A DNA stretch of 64,000 nucleotides, taken from NCBI GenBank assembly GCA_964358855.1, contig CAYHQQ010000014.1, positions 1 through 64,000 of the forward strand, in the 5' to 3' direction. This document shows, one piece after another, positions 49,423 to 57,452 of the stretch; position 1 is the first letter of the stretch, and every line of letters starts with the position of its first letter. Below the pieces are notes generated by a model. It was not told where the DNA came from. It saw only the letters and a program-made list of their open reading frames with translations, and made no database searches. Both the position numbers and the translations under genes were made by a program. The DNA is from UBA2396 sp038042175. GTDB lineage: Bacteria; Planctomycetota; Phycisphaerae; Phycisphaerales; UBA1924.

Positions 49423-50457
49423 TCACCTCTCGTTCCAGAATCGCGTCCAGTTGCCCCAGGCGAAGCCTTCGATTTCGGGGTCGGTCCAGCCGCGTTGGCT
49501 GAGGGTTTCGAGGAGTTTCTTGTAGTCGGCGGGGCGGTTGATGCCGTCGGGCATGCAGGCGGCGGAGAAGCCGCCGTCGGCGTCGGAGCCGAGGCCGATC
49601 TGGCGGCGGGTTTGCATGAGGTCGCATTGGTGGTCGACGTGGGCGGCCCATTCGGTGAGGGTGGCGCGGCGGTCGCGCAGGCCGCCTTTGATGATGAAGG
49701 GGGAGTAGAGGACGCTGCCGATCATGCCGCCGCGGCGTGCGATTTCGCGGATGGAGGCGTCGGTGAGGTGACGTTGGCGCATGCCGAGGGCGAGCGGGCC
49801 TGTGAGCGAGCCGTCGTCGACGATCGCCCGACAGTTGGAGTGGGAGGCGATGACGGGCTTGTCGGTGAGGTCGAAGAGCTGGGCGAGTGAGGCGTCGGAG
49901 AGGTGGGTGGTGTCGTGGACGATGCCGAGGCGGTCGAGCTCCCCCACCATCGTGCGGCCCAGGTCGGTGAGGCCGGTTTCGCAGCCGTTGCCGCCGGCGT
50001 AGCGGGTTTGTTTGGCCCAGGCGAGGGAGACGGCGGCGACGCCCTGGTCTCGCCACCACCAGGCTTCGTCGGGGGATTGGATGCAGTCGGCACCTTCGAT
50101 GAGGATGCGGGTCTCGATGGTGGTTTCGGCGGGTTTGGTGGGCATGGCGCCGGGGCGAACGATGGCGATGAGGCCGCGGCGTTCCCAGTCTTTGTAGAGC
50201 TCGAGCTGGCGAAGGCCGGCGGCGTGGGCGGAGTCGGCGTCGCCGCTTTTGTAGGCGATGGCGGCGGGGGAGCCGTCGGGCTCGATGAAGATGGTGGCGA
50301 GCATGGAGCGGACGCGGCCTTCGACGAGCGAGGGGAGGGTGATGGCGGCGGGCGGGTTGGCGCCGGCGCAGGTGGCAAGGTCGGCGCTGTGCATGTCGCG
50401 GCCTTCGAGGGCGATGCAGGCGAGGTCGAGATGGGCGTCGAACCAGTTGTGGGGCAT
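49423..50457 (-). CDS. Membrane dipeptidase family M19 (renal dipeptidase-like)
   Basis: 344 aa, zinc-dependent amidohydrolase-fold dipeptidase. Motifs: WFDAHLDLA (H-x-D metal ligands, residues ~5-12), GIVHDTTHLSDASL, KPVIASHSNCRAI (metal-ligand His region), IGLGSDADGG (catalytic Asp near the end). No signal peptide with ATG 50457, so probably cytoplasmic, acting on dipeptides or related amides. The longer open frame from 50517 would add an unlikely 20 residues; ATG 50457 sits 5 nt after a TATTCT box and has no Shine-Dalgarno. It stands alone between tRNA-Ala and a membrane peptidase gene. Confidence 0.88.
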   Translation of the reverse strand: MPHNWFDAHLDLACIALEGRDMHSADLATCAGANPPAAITLPSLVEGRVRSMLATIFIEPDGSPAAIAYKSGDADSAHAAGLRQLELYKDWERRGLIAIVRPGAMPTKPAETTIETRILIEGADCIQSPDEAWWWRDQGVAAVSLAWAKQTRYAGGNGCETGLTDLGRTMVGELDRLGIVHDTTHLSDASLAQLFDLTDKPVIASHSNCRAIVDDGSLTGPLALGMRQRHLTDASIREIARRGGMIGSVLYSPFIIKGGLRDRRATLTEWAAHVDHQCDLMQTRRQIGLGSDADGGFSAACMPDGINRPADYKKLLETLSQRGWTDPEIEGFAWGNWTRFWNER

Positions 50458-50462
50458 GGAGG

Positions 50463-50468
50463 AGAATA
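50463..50468 (-). promoter_or_regulatory. -10-like hexamer 5 nt before the dipeptidase gene
   Basis: TATTCT, CCTCC, ATG on the minus strand; leaderless geometry. Confidence 0.4.
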
Positions 50469-50482
50469 GGAAGAGCGAGGGC

Positions 50483-50510
50483 CACAGATGGCACAGATGA
50501 GCACGGATGG
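50483..50510. repeat. Degenerate short tandem repeat (CACAGATG-type)
   Basis: CACAGATG-g-CACAGATG-ag-CACGGATG. This kind of degenerate intergenic repeat is common in many environmental bacterial genomes; significance unknown. Confidence 0.6.
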
Positions 50511-50572
50511 AAGGCAATGGGACAGAGAGGACGGATGGGACTTATGGAAGGTCGTACGATGAGCCTTTTGGA

Positions 50573-51127
50573 TCAGAAGACGTTTACGGCCAGGACGAGA
50601 GCCAGCACGAGGGCGCAGGCGAAGGATGCGCGGCGGAGGCTGCCGGCGGGTATGCCGGTGGGGGCGAGGCCGAAGCTTGGGGCGAGGCCGTTCCAGAGTT
50701 GGAGGCCTGCGGCGACGCTGATGCAGCCTGCGACGCCGAGGATCCAGCTTGGGACGCCGAGGGCGACGAGGTCGTCGGCATCGCCGGCGGCGTGAACAAT
50801 CGCGGAGGCGATGTAGCCGCCGTTGGCGACGAGGCAGAAGCCGGCGAAGAAGCGGAGGAGGGGTGCCCAGGTGAGGCGATGGCAGGCGAGCCAGGCGGCG
50901 AGCGGCAGGGTGACGCCGAGGGCGGGGCCGGCGGCGACGACGAAGGTTGGGTGCACGTATTTGGAGATTTCGGTTTGGGAGAAGCCAATCCAGGGGAGAA
51001 GGACGCGATCGATTTTGGAGCCGGTGGCGAGGGCGGCGAGGATGTGGCCGCATTCGTGGACGATCATCATGGCGTACCAGGATGAGAGAAGGGTGAGGAG
51101 GATGAGGATGGCCCGGTGGCGATTCAT
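50573..51127 (-). CDS. Small M50-like membrane metalloprotease
   Basis: 184 aa, almost entirely hydrophobic with about five membrane helices. The zinc motif HECGH (V-H-E-C-G-H, residues ~24-28) lies in the first helix (SSWYAMMIVHECGHILAALA). A second-helix motif (AGPALGVTLPLAAW, ANGGYI) fits the N-P-D/G-rich site of site-2 proteases only loosely, so it is M50-like rather than a clear RseP or SpoIVFB. Only the ATG at 51127 gives a normal topology; the frame is open further upstream. No Shine-Dalgarno is seen. Substrate unknown. Confidence 0.65.
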   Translation of the reverse strand: MNRHRAILILLTLLSSWYAMMIVHECGHILAALATGSKIDRVLLPWIGFSQTEISKYVHPTFVVAAGPALGVTLPLAAWLACHRLTWAPLLRFFAGFCLVANGGYIASAIVHAAGDADDLVALGVPSWILGVAGCISVAAGLQLWNGLAPSFGLAPTGIPAGSLRRASFACALVLALVLAVNVF

Positions 51128-51264
51128 GGGGAGCAAGATGTGAAGGGGTTCGAGGAGAGTGTAAGAGGTGTTCGTTGAATCAGTCGCAAGCGTCATCAGT
51201 CATGTCGTTGTTTGATGCGAAAGTGTCATCCGGAAAGCACCGGGACACTCGGGGAGTCAACGGC

Positions 51265-51345
51265 GGACCCCGCTGGGGTCCATGAGACTTTCTCGCTTTA
51301 CCGGGGGCTTCGCCCCCGGCTATTGACGTTCAGGCCTCCGGCCTG
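51265..51345. repeat. Three-hairpin palindromic repeat, copy 1
   Basis: Hairpins GGACCCC-gct-GGGGTCC (51265-51281), CCGGGGGC-ttc-GCCCCCGG (51301-51319) and CAGGCC-tcc-GGCCTG (51331-51345), each with a 3-nt loop, the last two joined by CTATTGACGTT. The third overlaps the end of the GT87-like gene and supplies its last codons (SRPEA). The same arrangement occurs at 54539-54620. Confidence 0.8.
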
Positions 51346-52712
51346 GAATGCGAGAGAGCCCGAATTGCTATGGCGCTGACCGCCAGGCCCACGAGGGCGA
51401 TCACGGCGTGGGGCATGACGAATGAGGTGAAGACGAAGGAATTTGCGATGCTCGGTGGGATCTTGCCAGAGACCACCAGCGAGTTCATCAGGCTTGCGCC
51501 GGGGATGTAGAACGCCAGGAGGCACAGGGCCATGACAGGCGTCCACGCGGTGCGGCGGGGCGCGTGAGACTTGGCGAAGAGCCACACGAGCGGGAAGAGG
51601 AGAACGACGGCGTCGTAGAGGCGGTGGTAGACGACGAGCATGGAGATGGCGGCGAGGAAGGAGAGGGTGATCAGGTCGGCGCGATCTTGGGGCTTGGTCC
51701 AAGACGCACCGCTCTGGAGAGCGGTGCCACCAGGAGCGGTGCCACCACGATCGGCGAGGAAGAAGGTGCCGCAGAGGGCGGCGACGAGGGCGTAGACGGT
51801 CCACTTCACGAGCTCACGATTGTCGGTGAAGGTGTGGAGCCAGAAGTGGAGGTTGATGAGGTGGTAGCGGAGCGGGTTGGCGGAGGTGGGGTCGGCGTTG
51901 TCGCTGGCGGCGAAGGCGGCGAGGTTGGCACGCCACTGGGGGAGCCAGTCGATGCCCGAGGCGTGCAGTTTCCAGACGCCGATCGCGAGCACGATGCCGG
52001 CGACGACCGCGCCGGTCAGGGCTGTTCGCCAGCGCAGGCGACCGAGCTCGTAGGCGAGGAAGATGAGGCCTATCTGGGGCTTGAGGGCGCACGCGAGACC
52101 CAGGGCGATGCCGGCGACGGCGCTCTCGCCCTTGGAAGCGGGACGCCAGGTGGGCGGGCGATCGCGCAGGACCTGGGCCACCACGATCAGGAACATGACC
52201 AGGAGGGACGGCTGGCCCACGGAGATGCAGGTGTGGCCGGGGGCCATGGCCAAGGCGGCGGCGGCGGCGAGCCAGTATCGTGGGGTTCGCCAAGAGAGCC
52301 CGGCGAGGCGAAGGCATCCGCCGACGGTCGCGAGCAGCAGCATCGTGCCGGTGAGCATCCAGCCCATGCGACCGGTGGCCCAGTCACCTCTGCACCACGG
52401 GGTCATGAGGACGAAGGTTGAGGGCGGGTAGACGAGCAGGGCGGCATTGCGTTCGGAGGGGGGCGACAGGTCGCTGTTGCTGTGCGTTTCCCAGGCGTGC
52501 TGGATCGAGGCGACTTCGTAGGGGCTCAGGCCGCTTGTGAACGCGCGCGTCGATTGCCAGATCAGCGAGAAATCGCTGGAGCCGCCGGGGCCCAGGGCTC
52601 GGATGGGGCCGCGGTAGATCATGAAGGCGAGGGCGGCGCAGAAGAGCCCGAGCGCGACGGGCCAGTGCCAAGGTTTGGCGTTGGTGCTCTTGATCGTGTC
52701 CGCGGAGAACAT
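51330..52712 (-). CDS. GT87-like polyprenyl-phosphate mannosyltransferase (DUF2029 family)
   Basis: 460 aa, about ten to twelve membrane helices. The first extracytoplasmic loop holds SSDFSLIWQSTRAFTSGLSPYE, which matches the D-F-x-x-x-W...G-x-x-P-Y pattern of GT87-like integral membrane mannosyltransferases that use lipid-linked sugars. A second loop contains LVYPPSTFVLMTPW. A REP-like palindrome lies in frame at 51707-51746 and encodes the odd stretch RGGTAPGGTALQSGASW in a loop. The ATG is 9 nt from the pyruvate kinase stop codon, whose TAG forms part of a TAGGAT -10-like box. Confidence 0.8.
   Translation of the reverse strand: MFSADTIKSTNAKPWHWPVALGLFCAALAFMIYRGPIRALGPGGSSDFSLIWQSTRAFTSGLSPYEVASIQHAWETHSNSDLSPPSERNAALLVYPPSTFVLMTPWCRGDWATGRMGWMLTGTMLLLATVGGCLRLAGLSWRTPRYWLAAAAALAMAPGHTCISVGQPSLLVMFLIVVAQVLRDRPPTWRPASKGESAVAGIALGLACALKPQIGLIFLAYELGRLRWRTALTGAVVAGIVLAIGVWKLHASGIDWLPQWRANLAAFAASDNADPTSANPLRYHLINLHFWLHTFTDNRELVKWTVYALVAALCGTFFLADRGGTAPGGTALQSGASWTKPQDRADLITLSFLAAISMLVVYHRLYDAVVLLFPLVWLFAKSHAPRRTAWTPVMALCLLAFYIPGASLMNSLVVSGKIPPSIANSFVFTSFVMPHAVIALVGLAVSAIAIRALSHSRPEA
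51707..51746. repeat. REP-like palindrome inside the GT87-like coding region
   Basis: CACCGCTCT-gg-AGAGCGGTG (51707-51726) is a 9-bp inverted repeat, followed by a second half-copy GAGCGGTGCCACCA (51733-51746). Codons in this stretch read GGTAPGGTALQSGA in the minus-strand gene, and the frame is kept. Confidence 0.7.
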
Positions 52713-52718
52713 CCCGGC

Positions 52719-52724
52719 ATCCTA
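52719..52724 (-). promoter_or_regulatory. -10-like hexamer 6 nt before the GT87-like gene
   Basis: TAGGAT, GCCGGG, ATG (52712) on the minus strand. It uses the TAG stop codon of pyruvate kinase; it may be fortuitous. Confidence 0.3.
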
Positions 52725-54260
52725 CCCGTTCACGGACTCGCCGACACGTCGTATGGCGATGGTGTTAACGCTTTTGGGTTTGCCCAGGGGTTTGCCGGCC
52801 AGGAGCAGGACGGTCTGTCCGGCCAGGCAGAGTCCGGTTCCCAGCAGATAGGCGTCGACGCGCTCGTACCAGGTCTTGAGTGACGCGTCGGCCGGCGGGG
52901 CTTCGCAGACGGCGATGACGCCGCCGAAGAGGCCCATGCGCCGGGCGGCCCGTTCGCTGGAGGTGAACGAAACGATGGGGACGTGGAAGTTATTTTGGGA
53001 GAGGTAGCGGGCGGTGCCTCCCCACTCGCTCCAGACGACGATGGCCTTTGCCTCTGCGTCGGCGGCGATGTACCAGGCGCCGTGGGCGAGGGCGGCGATT
53101 TTGGAGTGGGAGTCGGCGAAGAACTTGGGCTGCATCTCGTCGCGGGCGAGGGTGGCAACTCGGACCTCGGCGGCGGAGACGATGCGTCGCATGGTCTCGA
53201 CGACCAGGGCGGGGTGCTTGCCGGTGGCGGTTTCGGCGCTGAGCATGACGGCGTCGGCGCCGTCGAAGATGGCGTTGGCGACGTCGCTGGCCTCGGCCCT
53301 GGTCGGGATCGAGTTCTCGATCATGGTCTCGAGCATCTGGGTGGCGACGATGCAGGGCTTGCCCCACTCGGCGCACTTGGCGACGATTTCCTTCTGGGCG
53401 ACGGGCACGCGGGCGATGTCCATCTCGACGCCCAGATCGCCGCGGGCGACCATGATGGCGTCGGCGGCGCGGACGATGCGGTCGAGGTCGGCCAGGGCCT
53501 GGGGCTTTTCGATTTTGGCGACCACGGGGATCCAGCGGGACATCTCATCGACGCCGTGGGGAGCCATGGCGGCCAGGCGCTCCTTGAGCTCGGTGACTTC
53601 CTCGGCGGTGCGGACGAACGAGAGGGCGACGTAGTCGAGGTCGTGATCGACGGCCCACTTGGCGCACTCCCAGTCGCGCTGGGTGATGGCGGGGGCGGTG
53701 ATGGTGCTCTGGGGCAGGTTGATTCCCTTGCCGCTGGTCACCAGGCCCCCGACGGTCACGCGGCAGCGGAGCTCGCCCTTGGCGAGGTCGCGTTCGACGG
53801 CGAGCATGCGGATGGCGCCGTCGTTGACCAGGACCTTGTGGCCGGGCTCGACCTCGGCGACAAGCTTGTCGTAGGTCACGCTGAAGACGGCGATGGGCTC
53901 GCCGCTGGGCTGGGTCTCGAGGCGAGATTCGGCGAGACCGACGCGAAAGACGAGGTCCTGCCCCGCTTCGACGGTGATTCCGCCCTCGGGGACCTTGCCG
54001 ACGCGGATCTTGGGCCCCTGCAGGTCGCCCATGCAGGCGACGGGGCGTTTCATGGATGCGGAGACGGAGCGGACGGTGGCGAGGCGGCGTTCGTGAGCGG
54101 CGAAGTCGCCGTGGGAGAAGTTGAAGCGAAAGACGCTGACGCCGGCCTCGATGAGTCGACGGACCATCTCGGGCGAGTCGCTGGCGGGGCCGATGGTGGC
54201 GACGATCTTGGCCAGCATGGCGGGGGGCGCTTCGGGGTTGCCCGCGTTTGGCTTGGTCAT
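52722..54260 (-). CDS. pyk: Pyruvate kinase
   Basis: 512 aa; converts phosphoenolpyruvate and ADP to pyruvate and ATP, the last step of glycolysis. Motifs in order: KIVATIGPAS (~17), VFRFNFSHGD (substrate and K+ site), GDLQGPKIRVG, the B domain, DLDYVALSFVR, VARGDLGVEM (the ADP/Mg signature region), TQMLETMIENSIPTRAEASDV, GADAVMLSAETATGKHP and the C-terminal allosteric domain. Start at ATG 54260, backed by GGAGAAAGG at 54264-54272; the longer open frame to 54335 is less likely. Slightly longer than the usual 470-480 aa because of the tail after ~485. Confidence 0.97.
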   Translation of the reverse strand: MTKPNAGNPEAPPAMLAKIVATIGPASDSPEMVRRLIEAGVSVFRFNFSHGDFAAHERRLATVRSVSASMKRPVACMGDLQGPKIRVGKVPEGGITVEAGQDLVFRVGLAESRLETQPSGEPIAVFSVTYDKLVAEVEPGHKVLVNDGAIRMLAVERDLAKGELRCRVTVGGLVTSGKGINLPQSTITAPAITQRDWECAKWAVDHDLDYVALSFVRTAEEVTELKERLAAMAPHGVDEMSRWIPVVAKIEKPQALADLDRIVRAADAIMVARGDLGVEMDIARVPVAQKEIVAKCAEWGKPCIVATQMLETMIENSIPTRAEASDVANAIFDGADAVMLSAETATGKHPALVVETMRRIVSAAEVRVATLARDEMQPKFFADSHSKIAALAHGAWYIAADAEAKAIVVWSEWGGTARYLSQNNFHVPIVSFTSSERAARRMGLFGGVIAVCEAPPADASLKTWYERVDAYLLGTGLCLAGQTVLLLAGKPLGKPKSVNTIAIRRVGESVNG

Positions 54261-54538
54261 GAACCTTTCTCCGACGGGCAGATCTCGGACGCTGGGCGTG
54301 ATACGGGTGGCGAGCGTTCGCGGGGCGGTGTTCATGTGGAGCGTATCGGACCGGAGGGTGGAGTGCTGGAATGGGGGCCGGTGAATCCAAGGGGGCGTGG
54401 TGTTTGCCTTGCGGAGGGGGCCGAGTGCACCGTTTGTGCGGTCGGCCGATATTGGGGCGCAGACGACGGCACGCCCAGACCGTTGAATGGCCTAGGCGAG
54501 TCTTCGTAGATGCGACGCGTATCACGGCGCCATTCGGC

Positions 54539-54620
54539 CGACCCCTTCGGGGTCGAAACGCGATGCGCGATTGTTTCGGGGGCTGCGCCCCCGGCTATTG
54601 ACGATAACCCCTCCGGGGTT
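54539..54620. repeat. Three-hairpin palindromic repeat, copy 2
   Basis: Hairpins CGACCCC-ttc-GGGGTCG (54539-54555), CGGGGGC-tgc-GCCCCCG (54577-54593) and AACCCC-tcc-GGGGTT (54606-54620), linked by GCTATTGACGAT. Same order, loop size and linker as 51265-51345, but the stems differ by compensating changes. It lies in the 391-bp gap 54261-54651; nothing else is clear there. Confidence 0.8.
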
Positions 54621-54651
54621 CAAGACATGATTTCTTCGGCCGCAGGACGAT

Positions 54652-56628
54652 TCAATCCGCGCCGGCGGTACTGCCCAGGCGCACGACCTCGCGATAGGTC
54701 TTACGGAAGTACGCGGTGTAGCCGAGAGTGAAGTCGGACTTGAGCTTTCCGGTGCTCTTGGCTTCACGCCAGGCTTTGGCGATCGCGGGGAAGTTTTCCG
54801 GTGTGAACTCCAAGGCCTTGCCCCCCGCGCCCCCGGCCCCCCCCACCGTCGTCTCGGGGAAGGAGTAGAAGAGACGGAGCATCTGCCCCAGGCGGTCGGA
54901 TGGGAAGTCGGGCGTGGCCCTGCATCGGTGGATCGCGTCCCAGGCGGCCTGCTGGTCTTCCATCACGTCGACGGAGAACGAAGGCATCATGACGCCGATG
55001 GCGTCGCGCCATCCGACGGGTTTGGCCATGGGCGCGCGCTCGAAGGGGTTGATCTTGTCGATCATGACGGCGCGGTATGGCTCGTACATATCGGCGCGGA
55101 TAGGCAGGCGGCGCAGCTCGTACTCCCGGGGGCCCATCGGTTCGCCCGATTCGCCCTTTGGGTTTCCCTCTCGGGACGTCTGGGCGCCCGGGCCGGCGGC
55201 GGGGAATTGCCAGAGGGCCTGAGCCTCGGTGGTCAGGCAGAAGCGGACGAAGCGCTTGGCGAGTTCGGGGTTGGGTGCACCACGGAGGATTGAGACGGGG
55301 TCGGCGTCGTAGTTGGTCTGGCCCAGCGGGTCGAGGTATCCGACGCGACCGGTTGAGGCCTGCTGACCGGCCTTGAGAACCGACTGGGCCTGCGTCTTGC
55401 CGTAGAAGTCGATGGCCAGGCCCGCGGCGGCCTCGCCCTGGCTCACGTCGATGGGGGGCTTGGTGGAGGAGTAGGCGTAGTAACGAGCGTTGGCGGTGAT
55501 CTCGCGGAGGGATCGCCACGCCATCGCCCAGGCTTGGTCGATCTCGACCTCGTGGCCCTCGGCGGCGGCTTTCATGAGCCCGTCTCGTTCGAGGAGCTTG
55601 GGGAGCCAGCCGCCTTTGCCGGCGGCGCTCCAGACGTGGCTGTTGAGGATCATGTCGATGGCGGTGGTGAGCGAGCCGGACTGGCGTGGGTCGGCGAGGG
55701 CGACCAGGCCCCGGAGCTTGTAGGTCCGCAGGTCGTCGAAGCTGGTGGGCTCTGGAAGGCCCATGTCGGCGAACATTTCACGGTTGTAGACGACGCCGAA
55801 GGACGAGAGGGCGGTCCCGATCCAGAACTGCTCGGGGTCGTAGAGGTTTTCGGCGCCGATCGCGTTGGGAGTGAGGGGTTTGAGCTCTTCCTTGGTGAGT
55901 CCGGCGGGAATGGACATCTGAACGCTGAAGTCGCGGAGCAGTTGGCTGCTGTTCACGCGCACCTTGGCCGCTTTGCCTTCGGCGAGTGGGGCGAGCGAGG
56001 CCGCACCACCCTCAACGGCCGCGATGGGTATCCGCAGCTTGACGGGCTTGGTCGAACTTGCGGCGACGACGACGCCGGCGACGATATCGGTCATCTCGCC
56101 GAGCCTTTCGGGTTTGGGGCGATCGGCCGGCAGTTGGATTGAGAGTTCCGCGTCGACCATGCCGCCATTGGGAAAGGCCGCCACGGTCACGGTGGCGTTT
56201 GCTCGCGACTTGAGTCGGCCATGGTCGTAGGAGCCGCCGCCGAGCATGAGGTCGTACCCCAGATCGCCGGGCTCAAAGTCGGCGTCGACGGAGAAGGACG
56301 GGTCGGAGAGCTTGGCGGGGTCCTTTTTGGCGACCTCTTCGAGGCGGCGTTTGATGTGCGAGGTGAACTGGGCCTGGAGGAGTTTGACGATCTCGCTGGT
56401 GCCCAGGGGGCCTCGCCAGTCGACCTCGATCTCCTGGGCGTAGACGCGTTTGTGCCAGACCTTGAAGGCGGCGCCAAACTCCTCTGAGATCTGGCGGACG
56501 TGGGGCGTGATGATGATGACCTTGGGGGTGCCGGGTTTGAAGCGGTCTGGGGCCGCGCCGCGCATGGCGAAGGGAACACCCAGGATGAGCGCGAAGGCGG
56601 CGAAAGCCCAGAACCGTGACCAGATCAT
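54652..56628 (-). CDS. Extracellular solute-binding protein (ABC-transporter type)
   Basis: 658 aa, unusually long for the class. Signal peptide ~1-25 (FWAFAAFALILGVPFAMRGA). The early segment TPKVIIITPHVRQISEEFGAAF and DWRGPLGTSEIVKLLQAQF fits periplasmic binding proteins of the iron/polyamine type. Later AENLYDPEQFWIGTALSSFG, PTSFDDLRTYKLRGLVALADP, EIDQAWAMAWRS and NPELAKRFVRFCLT are the usual hinge and closing-loop segments. An insert of about 200 aa after residue ~80 (DPSFSVDADFEPGDLGYDLM) is atypical. No permease gene is linked. The start follows TACAGT by 5 nt. A C8 run near 54837-54844 encodes a Gly-rich linker. Confidence 0.75.
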   Translation of the reverse strand: MIWSRFWAFAAFALILGVPFAMRGAAPDRFKPGTPKVIIITPHVRQISEEFGAAFKVWHKRVYAQEIEVDWRGPLGTSEIVKLLQAQFTSHIKRRLEEVAKKDPAKLSDPSFSVDADFEPGDLGYDLMLGGGSYDHGRLKSRANATVTVAAFPNGGMVDAELSIQLPADRPKPERLGEMTDIVAGVVVAASSTKPVKLRIPIAAVEGGAASLAPLAEGKAAKVRVNSSQLLRDFSVQMSIPAGLTKEELKPLTPNAIGAENLYDPEQFWIGTALSSFGVVYNREMFADMGLPEPTSFDDLRTYKLRGLVALADPRQSGSLTTAIDMILNSHVWSAAGKGGWLPKLLERDGLMKAAAEGHEVEIDQAWAMAWRSLREITANARYYAYSSTKPPIDVSQGEAAAGLAIDFYGKTQAQSVLKAGQQASTGRVGYLDPLGQTNYDADPVSILRGAPNPELAKRFVRFCLTTEAQALWQFPAAGPGAQTSREGNPKGESGEPMGPREYELRRLPIRADMYEPYRAVMIDKINPFERAPMAKPVGWRDAIGVMMPSFSVDVMEDQQAAWDAIHRCRATPDFPSDRLGQMLRLFYSFPETTVGGAGGAGGKALEFTPENFPAIAKAWREAKSTGKLKSDFTLGYTAYFRKTYREVVRLGSTAGAD

Positions 56629-56633
56629 TCCCG

Positions 56634-56639
56634 ACTGTA
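56634..56639 (-). promoter_or_regulatory. -10-like hexamer 5 nt before the solute-binding protein gene
   Basis: TACAGT, CGGGA, ATG on the minus strand; no Shine-Dalgarno. Confidence 0.45.
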
Positions 56640-56691
56640 AGCCTACTGGATGGGGGGAGGCCTTGGGCTCGCCCAGGCGTCGAGGTCGGCC

Positions 56692-56697
56692 CATAAT
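56692..56697 (+). promoter_or_regulatory. -10-like hexamer 5 nt before the SDR gene
   Basis: CATAAT (one mismatch to consensus), GATCC, ATG 56703. Divergent from the box at 56634-56639, within a 74-bp shared control region. Confidence 0.5.
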
Positions 56698-56702
56698 GAT
56701 CC

Positions 56703-57449
56703 ATGGCAAACGAGGGAACACCGGCACAGGTCGTGATCGTCACCGGGGCGGGGAGCGGGATCGGGCGCGAGATCGCGCTGGATCTTTCGGGGCGCGGATG
56801 CAAGGTGGTGCTCGCGGGGCGGCGGAGGGAGCCCCTGGAGGAGACGGCGCAGTTCCTGGCGGGCGAGTCGCTGGTGGTGATCGCCGATGTGGGGAAGGCG
56901 AGCGATGCCCACCGCATCATCGACGAGGCGGTGAAGCGGTTCGGGCGGCTTGACGTTCTGATCAACAACGCGGGTGCGGCCCCGTGCATGCCCATCGACA
57001 AGCACACGCCGGCGGTCATCGACCAGACGTTTGCGGTCAACGCCCTGGGGCCGGCGTACCTGATCGCCAGGGCGTGGAAGGTCTGGGAGGATCAGAACGC
57101 GGCGGACCACGCGGCGGGGCGCAACCCCGGAGGCGGGTGCATCGTGAATATCTCGTCGATGGCGACGGTCGACCCCTTCCCGGGACTTTTCGCGTACGCG
57201 GCCGCGAAGGGGGCGCTGAGCACCATGATCAAGTCGTGCCACATCGAGGGCAAGGACCTGGGCATCCGGTCGTTTTGCGTCTCGCCGGGGATGGTGGAGA
57301 CGGCAATGCTGCGAGCGATCGTGGACAGCGACATGCTCCCGCACGATCGGACGCTCTCGCCCAAGGCGGTCGCCATCATCGTGGCCGAGTGTATCTCGGG
57401 GCTTCGCGACGATGTCTCGGGGCAGGTGCTCTTGCTTCCCAGTCCGTGA
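56703..57449 (+). CDS. SDR family NAD(P)-dependent oxidoreductase
   Basis: 248 aa, classical short-chain dehydrogenase with Rossmann fold. Cofactor motif TGAGSGIG (~11-18), the arginines AGRRRE after the second strand suggest NADP preference, NNAG (~88-91), the catalytic Ser in IVNISSM and Y-x-x-x-K in FAYAAAKGAL. Substrate not predictable. It is followed after 3 nt by a glycosidase-like gene, so both likely act on one carbohydrate-derived substrate. No Shine-Dalgarno; the message seems leaderless. Confidence 0.93.
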   Translation: MANEGTPAQVVIVTGAGSGIGREIALDLSGRGCKVVLAGRRREPLEETAQFLAGESLVVIADVGKASDAHRIIDEAVKRFGRLDVLINNAGAAPCMPIDKHTPAVIDQTFAVNALGPAYLIARAWKVWEDQNAADHAAGRNPGGGCIVNISSMATVDPFPGLFAYAAAKGALSTMIKSCHIEGKDLGIRSFCVSPGMVETAMLRAIVDSDMLPHDRTLSPKAVAIIVAECISGLRDDVSGQVLLLPSP

Positions 57450-57452
57450 ACC

